A stretch of 10,550 nt of DNA from Jaenimonas drosophilae. Taxonomy: Eukaryota; Euglenozoa; Kinetoplastea; Trypanosomatida; Trypanosomatidae. Below the pieces are notes generated by a model that ran no database searches, was not told where the DNA came from, and saw nothing but the letters and a program-made list of their open reading frames with translations. The DNA is taken from positions 1 to 10,550 of the forward strand of contig JASAON010001294.1 of NCBI GenBank assembly GCA_030849065.1, given 5' to 3'. The position numbers and the translations under genes are program-made. Below, piece after piece: positions 1 through 7,603 of this stretch (position 1 is its first letter; the number at the start of each line of letters is the position of its first letter).

Positions 1-1
1 C

Positions 2-2356
2 ATGTGGCTGCAGAAGAGCATCACCCTGCCGGACCCACTCCCCAACTGCAGTGGCTCCACCCCACCCACCAAGAACAACTCACCCGCTAATCCAACCGGG
101 GTGGAGATGGACCTTACCCGATCCACGGCAGACGCCGCCTCCATCTTAGCTAGTGTGCAGAAGCCGTCGATGCGCTACTCCACGCGGATGAGCGTCTCGA
201 ACGCCGCCTTTTCCATGCACGAGATGGACGACCTCCGCACCAAATACAGCCAAGCGAAGCGGGAGCTCCTCAAGGTGAGCGACGTTCAGAAGGACCTGGA
301 TTTCGCCCGCTTTGAGCTCAACCGCACACAGGAGGAGCTGAAGATGGTGCAGTCCACCCAGCGAAGCCTCCGTGATGAGGTTGGAGAGGCGGAGGCACGC
401 GCCGATCGAGAGGCCAAGGCCCGCACCGCCCTGGAGCTCCGCATGCACGATGAGATGGGTCTCAAGGACAAGGAGATTGGCTTCCTCAAGCAGCAGATTG
501 ATGAGCTGCGGCAGGACAACTCCAAGCGACTTAACGATATCACCGAGCAACAAGAGGTGGAGTACCAGGAGCGCATTCAGATGTTGCGAGATGATCTTCT
601 CCAGGCAACCAACGATGTGGAGGGCCTCAACGCCAAGCTCGCCGACGCAGAGACGGAGAAGGGGGCGCTGGAGGAACAGCTCAACGCCGTCAAGGCTGAG
701 CGGGATGCGGCACGGAGCAGCACCGTCGACCTCCACAAGAAGATGGAGTCCGTCTTGGATCAATGCAAGGACCTGGAGAAGCGGCACCAGGATTTTGTGG
801 TGCAGTTCGAGGAGGATCATGAGAAGCAGCTGCAGTCGCAGCTCACTCTCAATGATGAGCGCGTGAAGCAGCTGACGGCGTCGAAGGATGCCTCCATCAC
901 GGAGCTGCGAGAGGAGATCCGGGGTCAAAAGGATCGCATCCGCGAGCTCGGTGATGAGCTGGCGGTTCTCCGCCACCGCCGCGATCAGCAGGAGGATGAG
1001 CTGAAGCAGCTGATCACCGACCACGCCAAGGAGCTGCGCAATGCCGCGGAGGAGCACCGTTTGGCCCTCTGCGAGCGCGAGCTCATGATGGACTCCGCCG
1101 TGCGGGAGGCCAAGGGAAGCAAGGTTTCCTTGGAAGAGGAGAACCTCCTCCTCCGTCGCCAGGCCACCAAGGCTGTGGAGGAGCTCAACACCGTCGCCGC
1201 CGCCCTTGTGCAGCGTGAGAAGCAGGTGGCGGAGATGGAGTCCACCGTGCGAACGGTGAAGGAGTCCTGCGCCAAGTACAGCCGTGAGAATGAGATTATT
1301 GCGCAGCAGGCGGAGGTGGAGCGTGAGGCTGCCGATGAGGCGGCCCTCCGCATTCAACGCCTCATTGAGCAGAAGGAGGAGCTCGAGATGGAATTCTCAA
1401 AGGACCTGCGTGAGGCGAAGGACCGCATTCGCTCACTGGAGGAGTCTCTCATGCTCGCCCGACGTGAAATCTCCGACAGCAACAAGGAGCGCCTCCAGAG
1501 CGATGAGGGTGAGCGTGTTGTTGTGAAGGACCTGCGCGCACAGGTGGAGGCCATCTCTGCGGAACGCAACCAACTCCGCCAACGGTGCTCCACGCTGGAA
1601 GCCGCCCAACGTGAGGCGGAGAGCTTCAAGAGGAAGTACAGCATGGAAAAGCAAAAGGCAGAGACCCTCAACGTGGAGCTCCATGCCGCTATTGGCCGCT
1701 GCAGCACACTCGAGCGCAAGCTCGAAGGTGAGGCTCGGCGCCAAATCACCAGCGCCAACAACTCACGAGAGCGCAGCAACTCTGCCCAGCCTAAGCTCCG
1801 CACCATCAGCTCCGTCAACGTCCTTCCGCGCGCTGCGGTGGTGGGCGGGAAGCGTGCGCGGACGGAGGACGCCCGCGTCTTCGCCATCAGCGGCTTCGAC
1901 GGCAACGACCTCCTCTCCTCCATCAAGAAGATGCCCAACGTGGCCATTGCAGAGTGTCTCTCCAACCTCCCCGTTCCCTCCAACCTCACCCACCTCATCA
2001 CCAACGGCCAACTCACCATCAAGCTCTTGACGGCACTCGTCCGTGGGTGCTGGGTGTTGCCCGAGTCCTACGTGATGGACTCCTTGCAGGAGCGCACATG
2101 GCTACCTGAGAACAACTACGGTTTTCAGCACGAGCAGCCGCCCCTCCTGAAGAAGCACATCGCCTTCTCCGATGCCTTCATGGAATCCAAACACTACAGC
2201 ACCTCCACTCTTTTGCTGAAGGAAGGCGGTGCCATCATCTCCAGCATGGAGGAAGCCGATATCATCTTATGCAGCGGCAACGAAGTGGATCAGCTCGATG
2301 GGACGGGCTACACGTGGGAGAAGATGGTAGACCTCATCTATCCCGTGAAGATTTGA
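2..2356 (+). CDS. Coiled-coil protein with C-terminal BRCT-like repeats, NUP92/Mlp2-like nuclear-basket nucleoporin
   Basis: The frame reads 784 residues to a TGA at 2354-2356. Residues about 75-600 are an almost uninterrupted heptad-rich coiled coil, dense in E, K, Q, R and L. A basic patch KRAR (617-620) could act in nuclear import. Residues 626-784 look like BRCT repeats: VFAISGFDG (626-634), THLITNG (663-669), then CWVLPESYV (683-691) with the typical BRCT Trp at 684, and WLPENNY (700-706). A weaker second repeat follows about 718-784. A long coiled coil plus C-terminal BRCT at about 90 kDa matches kinetoplastid NUP92 (Mlp2), a nuclear-basket protein that moves to the spindle in mitosis; that identity is from memory of the architecture, not an alignment. 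The first ATG is at base 2, so the true start may lie upstream; Met36 (ATG at 107) is an alternative. Kinetochore protein KKT4 also ends in BRCT but lacks such a long coiled coil. Sampled GC is about 70%. Confidence 0.72.
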   Translation: MWLQKSITLPDPLPNCSGSTPPTKNNSPANPTGVEMDLTRSTADAASILASVQKPSMRYSTRMSVSNAAFSMHEMDDLRTKYSQAKRELLKVSDVQKDLDFARFELNRTQEELKMVQSTQRSLRDEVGEAEARADREAKARTALELRMHDEMGLKDKEIGFLKQQIDELRQDNSKRLNDITEQQEVEYQERIQMLRDDLLQATNDVEGLNAKLADAETEKGALEEQLNAVKAERDAARSSTVDLHKKMESVLDQCKDLEKRHQDFVVQFEEDHEKQLQSQLTLNDERVKQLTASKDASITELREEIRGQKDRIRELGDELAVLRHRRDQQEDELKQLITDHAKELRNAAEEHRLALCERELMMDSAVREAKGSKVSLEEENLLLRRQATKAVEELNTVAAALVQREKQVAEMESTVRTVKESCAKYSRENEIIAQQAEVEREAADEAALRIQRLIEQKEELEMEFSKDLREAKDRIRSLEESLMLARREISDSNKERLQSDEGERVVVKDLRAQVEAISAERNQLRQRCSTLEAAQREAESFKRKYSMEKQKAETLNVELHAAIGRCSTLERKLEGEARRQITSANNSRERSNSAQPKLRTISSVNVLPRAAVVGGKRARTEDARVFAISGFDGNDLLSSIKKMPNVAIAECLSNLPVPSNLTHLITNGQLTIKLLTALVRGCWVLPESYVMDSLQERTWLPENNYGFQHEQPPLLKKHIAFSDAFMESKHYSTSTLLLKEGGAIISSMEEADIILCSGNEVDQLDGTGYTWEKMVDLIYPVKI

Positions 2357-2630
2357 GGTGGGTCCTTCATTTTTTTTCATATATTTTTTTCATGGGAAGG
2401 GAGTTAGATACGTAGACACATCACACACAAGCACACTCGAGAAGAAGAAGAAAAACAGCACTACATTAGATTTTGTACGCGAGCGTGTGTTCCAGCCATT
2501 CACTTCCCGCTTCACCACTCACTCACCCAAACAGACACATTTGATTTCTTCCTTGTTGGAGCTGAGGCCACGACATCGTTGGCCATGAACCATCGCGCAC
2601 GTGCACTTTAACACCAGTCGCTGATCTCAA
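2357..2630 (+). other. 3' UTR and spacer after the coiled-coil gene
   Basis: No credible gene lies here. Just after the stop codon there is a T-rich stretch (2370-2390), typical of trypanosomatid 3' UTRs. An A/G-rich stretch follows around 2430-2460. A 76-codon frame overlaps it but shows low-complexity residues and no family resemblance. Polyadenylation of the upstream mRNA would be expected here, coupled to the pyrimidine tract starting at 2631; that is inference from kinetoplastid mRNA processing. Confidence 0.5.
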
Positions 2631-2674
2631 CCTCTCTCTCTCTCTCACTCTCTTGGTGTTGTGTCTCTTGTTAG
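2631..2674 (+). promoter_or_regulatory. Polypyrimidine tract and spliced-leader acceptor for the NTPDase gene
   Basis: A CT-repeat tract (2631-2654) and further T/C-rich sequence run to the first AG at 2673-2674 (TTGTTAG). This is the standard trans-splicing acceptor arrangement in kinetoplastids. It would leave a 5' UTR of about 52 bases before the ATG at 2727. No other AG lies between the tract and this site. Confidence 0.7.
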
Positions 2675-2676
2675 TA

Positions 2677-2693
2677 GTGTGTGTGTGTGTGTG
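2677..2693 (+). repeat. (GT)n microsatellite in the 5' UTR
   Basis: About 8.5 GT units lie directly after the predicted splice acceptor, so the repeat would be in the mature 5' UTR of the NTPDase mRNA. Together with the CT repeat just upstream it brackets the acceptor AG. Confidence 0.85.
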
Positions 2694-2719
2694 CATAGGG
2701 AAGGTGCTCGGCACTCATC

Positions 2720-2734
2720 ATGCTGAATGCGTAG
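2720..2734 (+). promoter_or_regulatory. Four-codon upstream ORF overlapping the NTPDase start
   Basis: The first ATG after the predicted splice site is at 2720. It reads four codons (MLNA) and stops at TAG 2732-2734. It overlaps, in another frame, the ATG at 2727, and ends 16 bases before the in-frame ATG at 2751 (Met9). Scanning ribosomes would meet it first, so it could reduce translation from 2727 or favour reinitiation at 2751. The effect is inferred. Confidence 0.45.
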
Positions 2735-3944
2735 AAAACTTCCCGCCAGCATGAATCGACGACGCAGACTCCGTCTCGGCTGCTCCATCGTGGTCATTTG
2801 TGCTATCATTTGCGTGTTCCTCTTTTTCCCTCTAGTTCCACCAGCATCTCCGCGCGATGCCATCGTCTACGATGTCGTGATTGATGCTGGCAGCACCGGC
2901 TCCCGTGTTCACGTTTTTGAGTATCAACGCACAGCAACCAAGCATCTCATTCTCCTGTCGGAGTTCTACAAGCGAGTAGAGCCTGGCTTGTCTAGCTTCG
3001 CCGACAACTTGCCCGGGTTGGCCTCCAGCCTGAAGGACCTCCTGCAGCGTGCTGTGCATGTTATACCGCCCGCGCAGGTTCCCCACACGGTCGTCACCTT
3101 GAAGGCAACTGCCGGGTTGCGACTTCTTGAGGGCGAGCAGCAGAAGCTCATCCTGTCTGAGGTGAAGCGCATTCTCGATGAATCACCACTCCAAAGTGCC
3201 GGAGCGAGCATCATCACAGGAAGTGAGGAAGGAACATTGGCCTGGATTTCTGTCAATTACCTGTTGGGCAACTTCGCTCGCCGACACACGGCATCCCGGT
3301 GGGCCGCCACGATCGACATGGGAGGGGCATCCTCGCAGCTGGTCTTCAGGCTTGATGCCTCGGTCGCCTGGCTTCCGCCCGGCTATACCAGCACCATCCA
3401 CACCGGCTCGGACTCCCTGCTCCTCTACCACCACAGTTACCTTGGCCTCGGGATGAATGAAGCGCGGAAATCGATGAAAAGTGGCACCCTCTTGGCACAG
3501 GCGTGCCACATCAGAAACGAGTCCTCGTCGAGCTCCTCGCCGCGCGTGTTCGAGTCAGTAAAGCAGGAAGTGGAAAGAGCTGTTCTCTCCCCATCCAAGT
3601 GCAACCACCCTACGTGCGGGGCACGGGGCATACCCCAGCCACCGATTGGTACGGCCCATGATGTCTACGCATTCTCGTACTTCTTCGACGTGTTGAGTCG
3701 GCTGGACTTGCTGTCCGTCGTTCGTGATGTTGCTTCGTTGAAGTCGGCGGCCGTTTCGGTGTGTCGCAGCGCCTCCACCTGCACATCCTGCGAGGACATC
3801 ACTTACCTTTACACCTACCTCGCTGCGGGTCTGGGTCTGGGAAGTGAAACGGCGCTACACATCCCAAATCGACTTCAGGGGAAGTCGGTGTCTTGGGCCC
3901 TTGGCGCGTCGCTTTTGCAAATGCAGAGCTGGAGCATAGTCTGA
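2727..3944 (+). CDS. GDA1/CD39-family nucleoside (guanosine/uridine) diphosphatase, type II membrane protein
   Basis: The 405-residue protein has all five apyrase-conserved regions in order: VIDAGSTGSRVHVF (51-64), TLKATAGLRLL (124-134), GSEEGTLAWISVNYLLG (165-181), IDMGGASSQLVF (196-207) and VSWALGASLL (388-397). ACR3 carries the acidic pair E167/E168, where the family's catalytic base lies. A basic N-terminus (R11-R16) precedes one hydrophobic segment (about 19-38), giving a type II signal anchor with a lumenal or extracellular catalytic domain. Cys260, 292, 297, 346, 352 and 355 could form disulfides, and N264 (NES) is a possible glycosylation site. In the family these enzymes hydrolyse GDP or UDP left by Golgi glycosyltransferases; some trypanosomatid members act on extracellular nucleotides. 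One anchor and 405 residues favour the GDA1/NTPDase5-6-like type over two-TM CD39. The start is 2727 or, after the upstream ORF, 2751. Confidence 0.93.
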   Translation: MRRKLPASMNRRRRLRLGCSIVVICAIICVFLFFPLVPPASPRDAIVYDVVIDAGSTGSRVHVFEYQRTATKHLILLSEFYKRVEPGLSSFADNLPGLASSLKDLLQRAVHVIPPAQVPHTVVTLKATAGLRLLEGEQQKLILSEVKRILDESPLQSAGASIITGSEEGTLAWISVNYLLGNFARRHTASRWAATIDMGGASSQLVFRLDASVAWLPPGYTSTIHTGSDSLLLYHHSYLGLGMNEARKSMKSGTLLAQACHIRNESSSSSSPRVFESVKQEVERAVLSPSKCNHPTCGARGIPQPPIGTAHDVYAFSYFFDVLSRLDLLSVVRDVASLKSAAVSVCRSASTCTSCEDITYLYTYLAAGLGLGSETALHIPNRLQGKSVSWALGASLLQMQSWSIV

Positions 3945-4285
3945 AGCTGAATGTCGTTTTCAAAGCCGCCAACTTTTTCGAAGAACGGCCCCGCATCCTG
4001 AGCCCAAACAAACGCCCCCCCCCCCCCCCCCCCACAAAAAAGGGGGGCCCCGGGGCCCCCCCCCCCGTCGGCCCGCCCCCCCCGCCCGGGGCCCCCAACC
4101 CCCCCCCCCCCCCCCCCCCAACCAACCCCAAGCCTGCCCCCGGGGCCCCCCCCCCCAAGGCCCCCCCCGCCCCGCGGGGGGCCCAAACCCCCCCCCGGGG
4201 GGGGGGGGGGCGAGGCCGCCGCCAGCAGGGAAGCAGCCCGCGCCAGGCACACTCACGCGAAGAAGAACACCGGGCGGCGGAGCCA
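3945..4285. other. Convergent strand boundary (putative transcription termination region)
   Basis: The plus-strand NTPDase gene ends at 3944 and all gene-like signals from about 4286 to 7605 point the other way, so transcription would converge here. Trypanosomatid convergent switches usually mark RNA polymerase II termination, often with base J or variant histones, which cannot be seen in sequence. There is no obvious T-rich plus-strand processing signal for the last plus gene; the C runs are the only pyrimidine tract downstream of it. I found no tRNA-like B box here. Confidence 0.45.
4015..4210. repeat. Extreme C/G homopolymer tract
   Basis: About 196 bases consist almost wholly of C and G runs: C19 (4015-4033), C21 (4099-4119), C11 (4146-4156), C8 (4161-4168) and C9 joined to G14 (4188-4210), with one A-rich interruption at 4036-4041. 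Several blocks are self-complementary, such as C9/G14 and the alternating G and C runs at 4042-4066. Such DNA could form hairpins, i-motifs or G-quadruplexes, but runs of this kind are also a classic consensus or assembly error. The open frames through it (Pro-rich on plus, Gly-rich on minus) are consequences of the composition. Confidence 0.9.
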
Positions 4286-4360
4286 CTTGCAATGAAGGAA
4301 GAAAATAAGCGCAGCCAATCCGAATAAGTTAAGAAAGCAACAAAAACAAAAGTTGAAAGG
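4286..4360 (-). promoter_or_regulatory. Minus-strand polypyrimidine tract with AG, near the C/G tract
   Basis: On the minus strand, bases 4360 to 4291 are strongly T/C-rich (the plus strand shows A/G-rich AAGAAAGC and GGAAGAAAATAAG). They are followed by GCAAG, with the AG at 4287-4286. It resembles a spliced-leader acceptor but no gene is visible beyond it before the C/G tract. It may instead only direct 3'-end formation of a minus-strand transcript. Confidence 0.35.
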
Positions 4361-5026
4361 TGTGGTGTTGGGAAAAGAATTCAATGAGGCTAAAGAGTGG
4401 AAGCTTACTTGCCCGCGACGGCGCCCCCCTGGCCAACAGCCCATAGCGACGCGTGCACGCGTCCCCACGGGCTGGCCCAACGACAAAGCGGTGCCGCTTG
4501 GAATTGAATCAGGACGATAACCACTCTATGCGATGAGCAGTTGGTGCCGTCCACAATGTTGGGAGGAAGCACCAGCTGTGAGGGTATGTCGCCCATCCTC
4601 TCTCGGACACTGTTCTGGGTTGCATCTCTTGCTTCACACTCAAGTGAGGAAGCAATAGATGCCTTGGTAGCCTTGAACATGGTGGTCCTTCCACCGTAAT
4701 TGCAATCCACTGAGTTGTGGGCATGGCTGAGAGTGGTGGCCTGAAACGGCACATGTGCAGTGACTAAGCTACAGCGTTGTTGATGACCACCACTATCCAC
4801 ATACGCCGCATTGTGTTTGAAGCTGGCGCTCTGTTCGACCGATTTCACTTCGTTGGTGTTGGGTACCACACTAGGTAAGCCAATGGACTTACTTCTATGG
4901 AGAGTGGGTTGTTACCATAGATGTGTATGCCGATGTCGTTTCACACGCACCTTGTATGACAGTTGCAGACGTCATTGCTGATACGGATCTGTACTGAGGT
5001 ACTCTAGTCTGAGTGAATGAGAACGA
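4287..5026 (-). other. Possible minus-strand transcript with only short unrecognised ORFs
   Basis: This stretch lies between two minus-strand splice-acceptor-like signals and follows the DUF229 gene, so it may be a separate RNA. The first ATG after the upstream acceptor (4975) gives only 26 codons, ending at 4895. The longest open frame (down to 4405) has a GTG, not ATG, at 4869; its first true ATG leaves about 91 residues with no known family. Another ATG frame runs 4754-4509 (81 residues), also unrecognised. It could be a noncoding RNA, a decayed gene or simply 3' spacer. Confidence 0.25.
4449..4462. repeat. 14-bp perfect palindrome
   Basis: ACGCGTGCACGCGT equals its own reverse complement. 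It lies in the gene-poor stretch between the C/G tract and the DUF229 gene. It may be chance in CpG-rich sequence. Confidence 0.6.
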
Positions 5027-5077
5027 CTGCAATGTGAGAAAAGAAGATGAGGGGAAGACGTTGAAGAGAAAGTTTGA
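5027..5077 (-). promoter_or_regulatory. Minus-strand polypyrimidine tract and splice acceptor downstream of the DUF229 gene
   Basis: Read on the minus strand, 5077 to 5031 is a long C/T-rich tract (plus strand: GAAAAGAAGATGAGGGGAAG and neighbours) followed by TTGCAG, with the AG at 5028-5027. This is one of the best-looking acceptors in the window. It lies about 95-140 bases past the DUF229 stop and would set that gene's polyadenylation site, giving a 3' UTR under about 100 bases. It also implies a further minus-strand transcript. Confidence 0.55.
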
Positions 5078-5170
5078 AGATGCATACATGAACTGCATGC
5101 CGCGACAGTGATACTGGGAAGCTTACAGAACCTGAAGGAGTGTACCGTAACAAGAGCCCACCTGCAGAAG

Positions 5171-7591
5171 CTAGCCATCACAGAACTCGAGAATACAGTT
5201 CTGATACATGTGAGGCAAGTGAAAGTCGTCGCAAGACCGGAATCGTTGAGGCCTGCTCTCAAAGAGTGACTTCGGAGGTACTTTCACGGACATGTAAGAT
5301 GGATGAGGTGTTGCCGTCACATTCATCAGATCGCAGAAGCTCAGGTATAGATCCATCGGTGAGCTCAGTTTGTGCGATCTAGAGACAAAATCGCGTTGTG
5401 AAACGCCGTTCAAGAAGCCCTTTGACACATCAATCCTGTTCATAGCATCAGGATGGATAAGGTGCAGGAGCATTGGGGATGCGCGCTCAAGCTTTCCAGC
5501 TTGAGTGTGGGTCATGTAATAGCCCATGTGATTGCCGTGGTCAGCAACGAGAACAAAAGTGTTCAAAGGGTTTTCAAAGAAGCCCATCTTTGTCTCTAGC
5601 ATTTCCATGAACTCAGTAAGCGCGTCATCCATTCGAGGTAGCACGGACTGTGAAGCCTCATGTCCCTCCAAAAAGTACACCACGTCAAAAAAAAAGGACG
5701 GGTTTGTGCGAGAGCGCTGCTTCTCCAGTTGAATTCGAAGAACATCGCGCGTATAGTCGAGAACATGTTCATGAACGTGACGGCCAGCGATACATCGTCG
5801 TCGCATGCTGAAAGGGCCCTGAAAGTTATTGCTGGGGTACCCATAGTCGTTGTGGCACATTGGGTGAAAGAAGTAGCGATCCACCCCTTCCATTGTCTCC
5901 CCAATCCCCGCCGACGGGGTGCTAGAGAAGAACAGCTCCTCAAATGTGCTCTCACAGAATCCACTAATGAAGGCTGTATCAACTGTATTTCCATAACGTG
6001 ACTTCACAAGGTTGAACACAGTACTGTTCATTATGCTGGTACGACTCTCATCTGCAAATTCGCTGGTTCCAGAGAGCATAGGAACAAAATTGGCAACCGT
6101 ATTATAGCCTATTGTTGTGTGAGCAAGATTCTCTACAACAAGATGGCCACCAGAAGTGGACTTGCGGCTCCCAAAGCGACGAATCCAGCGGCTGAACTTG
6201 GGCATGGCCCTCGTCATAGCCTGGCGACTCACTGCATCAAAGAAGAAGACCAGAGCACTGCCTGCTGGTGTACCTTCAGTGGGAATGGGAGATGTCTCAC
6301 TTGCAGAAAAGCGTGTCAAGTTCATAGGAAACATAAACAGTTCTTCTGTCTCACCACACACCACAGTATATGCCGCAGAACGGCCCAACGGAATCTCCAG
6401 AACAGGCTTTACCCATCCAGCGCGGCTCTTCTCCTCCTCTTTCGATCGAGGTGTTCGGACTACTGCACGCAGTTCCTTCGGGTCAATCTCCACCTCCAGA
6501 ATACGTCCAGTATCTTTGTGCCTTCGCACCAAAACTTTCTCGTTCTCTGAAAGTGCAGGCAACCCATAGCGCTCCTCCAGCTGCATATGATACTTCCAGT
6601 TCGCCGTCGCAAACTTCGGCCCAACAAAGTTCTCTCCACCACCATTGAATGCACTCACCTCTGGTCGCTCCAGAAGCACTCGAGGAACATGGCCGTTCAA
6701 GCAGACTGAAGGAATAATCAGCCGCCACTCATCAGATGCAATGAATCCGCCGCTTCTCCACGATGAAGATGAACACTCAGAACTCCCACTGAAAGGCCTA
6801 AAGATCCAGGATGGAATTAGCTTGGGGAGGACAAATGATGTAGTGATGCTCTCTTTTGCGTGCCCACCTTCGAGAGTACAGACGTCGTATAGTGGAACTT
6901 GCGATATTGTTCGGTGGAGTTCTCTCATAGTGTCCACGCTCATAATGTAAGATGCCAAAAGGTAAACCAGTACTAATAGGACACTCGACACAAGGAGGCA
7001 TTCAATAAGCGCACGTTTCTGTTGTGATTCACTTGTTGACCGCATGAGACCTATCTCCCGTCTGACGAGCAGAATCGTGTACAGTGCAATGACAAATCCT
7101 GTGTCTACAACAATGCGCATTGTGCCCAAAAGGAGCTCTTGGGTAAGATTGTGTTCATCCTGTACGATAACATGCGCTGAAACATGGACAAGAACTTCGA
7201 GAGAAGCAGTAGCCAAAAAAATGCGCAGCAATTGACTCGCCCTAAATGACGTGTGATGCCCTCGAAATCCCTTCGCATTTTCGTGTTGATCACTCTCAAG
7301 AGCTAAGGGCGAAGATGGTCCATCGCGATACTTTCCTTCCCTTTGACGCATCACAGGTGCTTGCTCCGAGGGAAGGGCTTCGTTAACCACCAATGCGAGA
7401 CCAGCTCCTCCTATGAGAGCTGAAAACACTTCCATAAGCATTAAGAAAGGGGTTGTCGTAAAGAAACTGCGAGCTGTGATACGACATTTGAAAAGGTAGA
7501 TATTCCATGAAGCGATGATTAGAACTAGCGCAACGAAGCGAGGAACCCACCTTGATAAAGTACACAGTCGTCGAGTCGACGCTAGCAGCAT
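5171..7591 (-). CDS. DUF229 / alkaline-phosphatase-superfamily protein with N-terminal multi-TM region
   Basis: The 806-residue protein starts at ATG 7591-7589. Five hydrophobic segments (about 18-34, 48-70, 120-143, 160-177, 195-216) suggest an integral membrane N-terminus. The rest (220-806) is a globular domain of the DUF229 type in the alkaline phosphatase/sulfatase fold: FFFDAVSR (449-456, metal-binding D452), HTTIGYNTVANFVPMLSG (491-508, T498 the likely nucleophile), EGHEAS (642-647) and DHGNHMGYY (684-692, metal-binding D684/H685). There is no sulfatase CxPxR motif, so sulfatase activity is unlikely; a phosphoryl- or phosphoglycerol-type transferase or hydrolase fits better, but substrate and location are unknown. 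Cys787, 799 and 804 cluster at the end. Sampled GC is about 43%, well below the two genes to the left. It is the only clear gene on the minus strand here. Confidence 0.88.
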   Translation of the reverse strand: MLLASTRRLCTLSRWVPRFVALVLIIASWNIYLFKCRITARSFFTTTPFLMLMEVFSALIGGAGLALVVNEALPSEQAPVMRQREGKYRDGPSSPLALESDQHENAKGFRGHHTSFRASQLLRIFLATASLEVLVHVSAHVIVQDEHNLTQELLLGTMRIVVDTGFVIALYTILLVRREIGLMRSTSESQQKRALIECLLVSSVLLVLVYLLASYIMSVDTMRELHRTISQVPLYDVCTLEGGHAKESITTSFVLPKLIPSWIFRPFSGSSECSSSSWRSGGFIASDEWRLIIPSVCLNGHVPRVLLERPEVSAFNGGGENFVGPKFATANWKYHMQLEERYGLPALSENEKVLVRRHKDTGRILEVEIDPKELRAVVRTPRSKEEEKSRAGWVKPVLEIPLGRSAAYTVVCGETEELFMFPMNLTRFSASETSPIPTEGTPAGSALVFFFDAVSRQAMTRAMPKFSRWIRRFGSRKSTSGGHLVVENLAHTTIGYNTVANFVPMLSGTSEFADESRTSIMNSTVFNLVKSRYGNTVDTAFISGFCESTFEELFFSSTPSAGIGETMEGVDRYFFHPMCHNDYGYPSNNFQGPFSMRRRCIAGRHVHEHVLDYTRDVLRIQLEKQRSRTNPSFFFDVVYFLEGHEASQSVLPRMDDALTEFMEMLETKMGFFENPLNTFVLVADHGNHMGYYMTHTQAGKLERASPMLLHLIHPDAMNRIDVSKGFLNGVSQRDFVSRSHKLSSPMDLYLSFCDLMNVTATPHPSYMSVKVPPKSLFESRPQRFRSCDDFHLPHMYQNCILEFCDG

Positions 7592-7603
7592 AGTTTTGAG
7601 ATG

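Noticed and set aside
146..1357. Minus-strand open frame of 403 codons opposite the coiled-coil gene, with a 222-codon minus frame at 1354-2022
   Set aside because: The reverse complement of GAG/AAG/CTC-rich coiled-coil codons stays open by composition. The products are Leu- or Ser/Arg-rich low-complexity sequence with no family resemblance, while the plus frame has a clear domain structure.
3893..4327. Pro-rich plus-strand frame and Gly-rich minus-strand frames through the C/G block
   Set aside because: They are homopolymer translations (CCC as Pro, GGG as Gly), overlap the real NTPDase C-terminus, and would break with any correction of run length.
4405..4869. 154-codon minus-strand frame as a gene
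   Set aside because: Its first codon is GTG (plus strand CAC at 4867-4869), not ATG, and no in-frame ATG lies upstream before a stop. The product resembles nothing I know. Kept only as part of a possible transcript.
3945..5170. tRNA or 5S rRNA gene, often found at strand switches
   Set aside because: I looked for B-box-like GTTCRANNC on both strands. The nearest match (TGTTCGACCG near 4832) lacks the final C and any cloverleaf around it.
6119..6654. Several overlapping plus-strand frames of 92-143 codons opposite the DUF229 gene
   Set aside because: They lie inside the DUF229 coding sequence, and the minus frame carries conserved catalytic motifs across the same region.
5171..7591. Sulfatase function for the DUF229 protein
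   Set aside because: The fold family is related, but no CxPxR or SxPxR formylglycine motif is present; the nucleophile region reads GYNTVANFVP instead.
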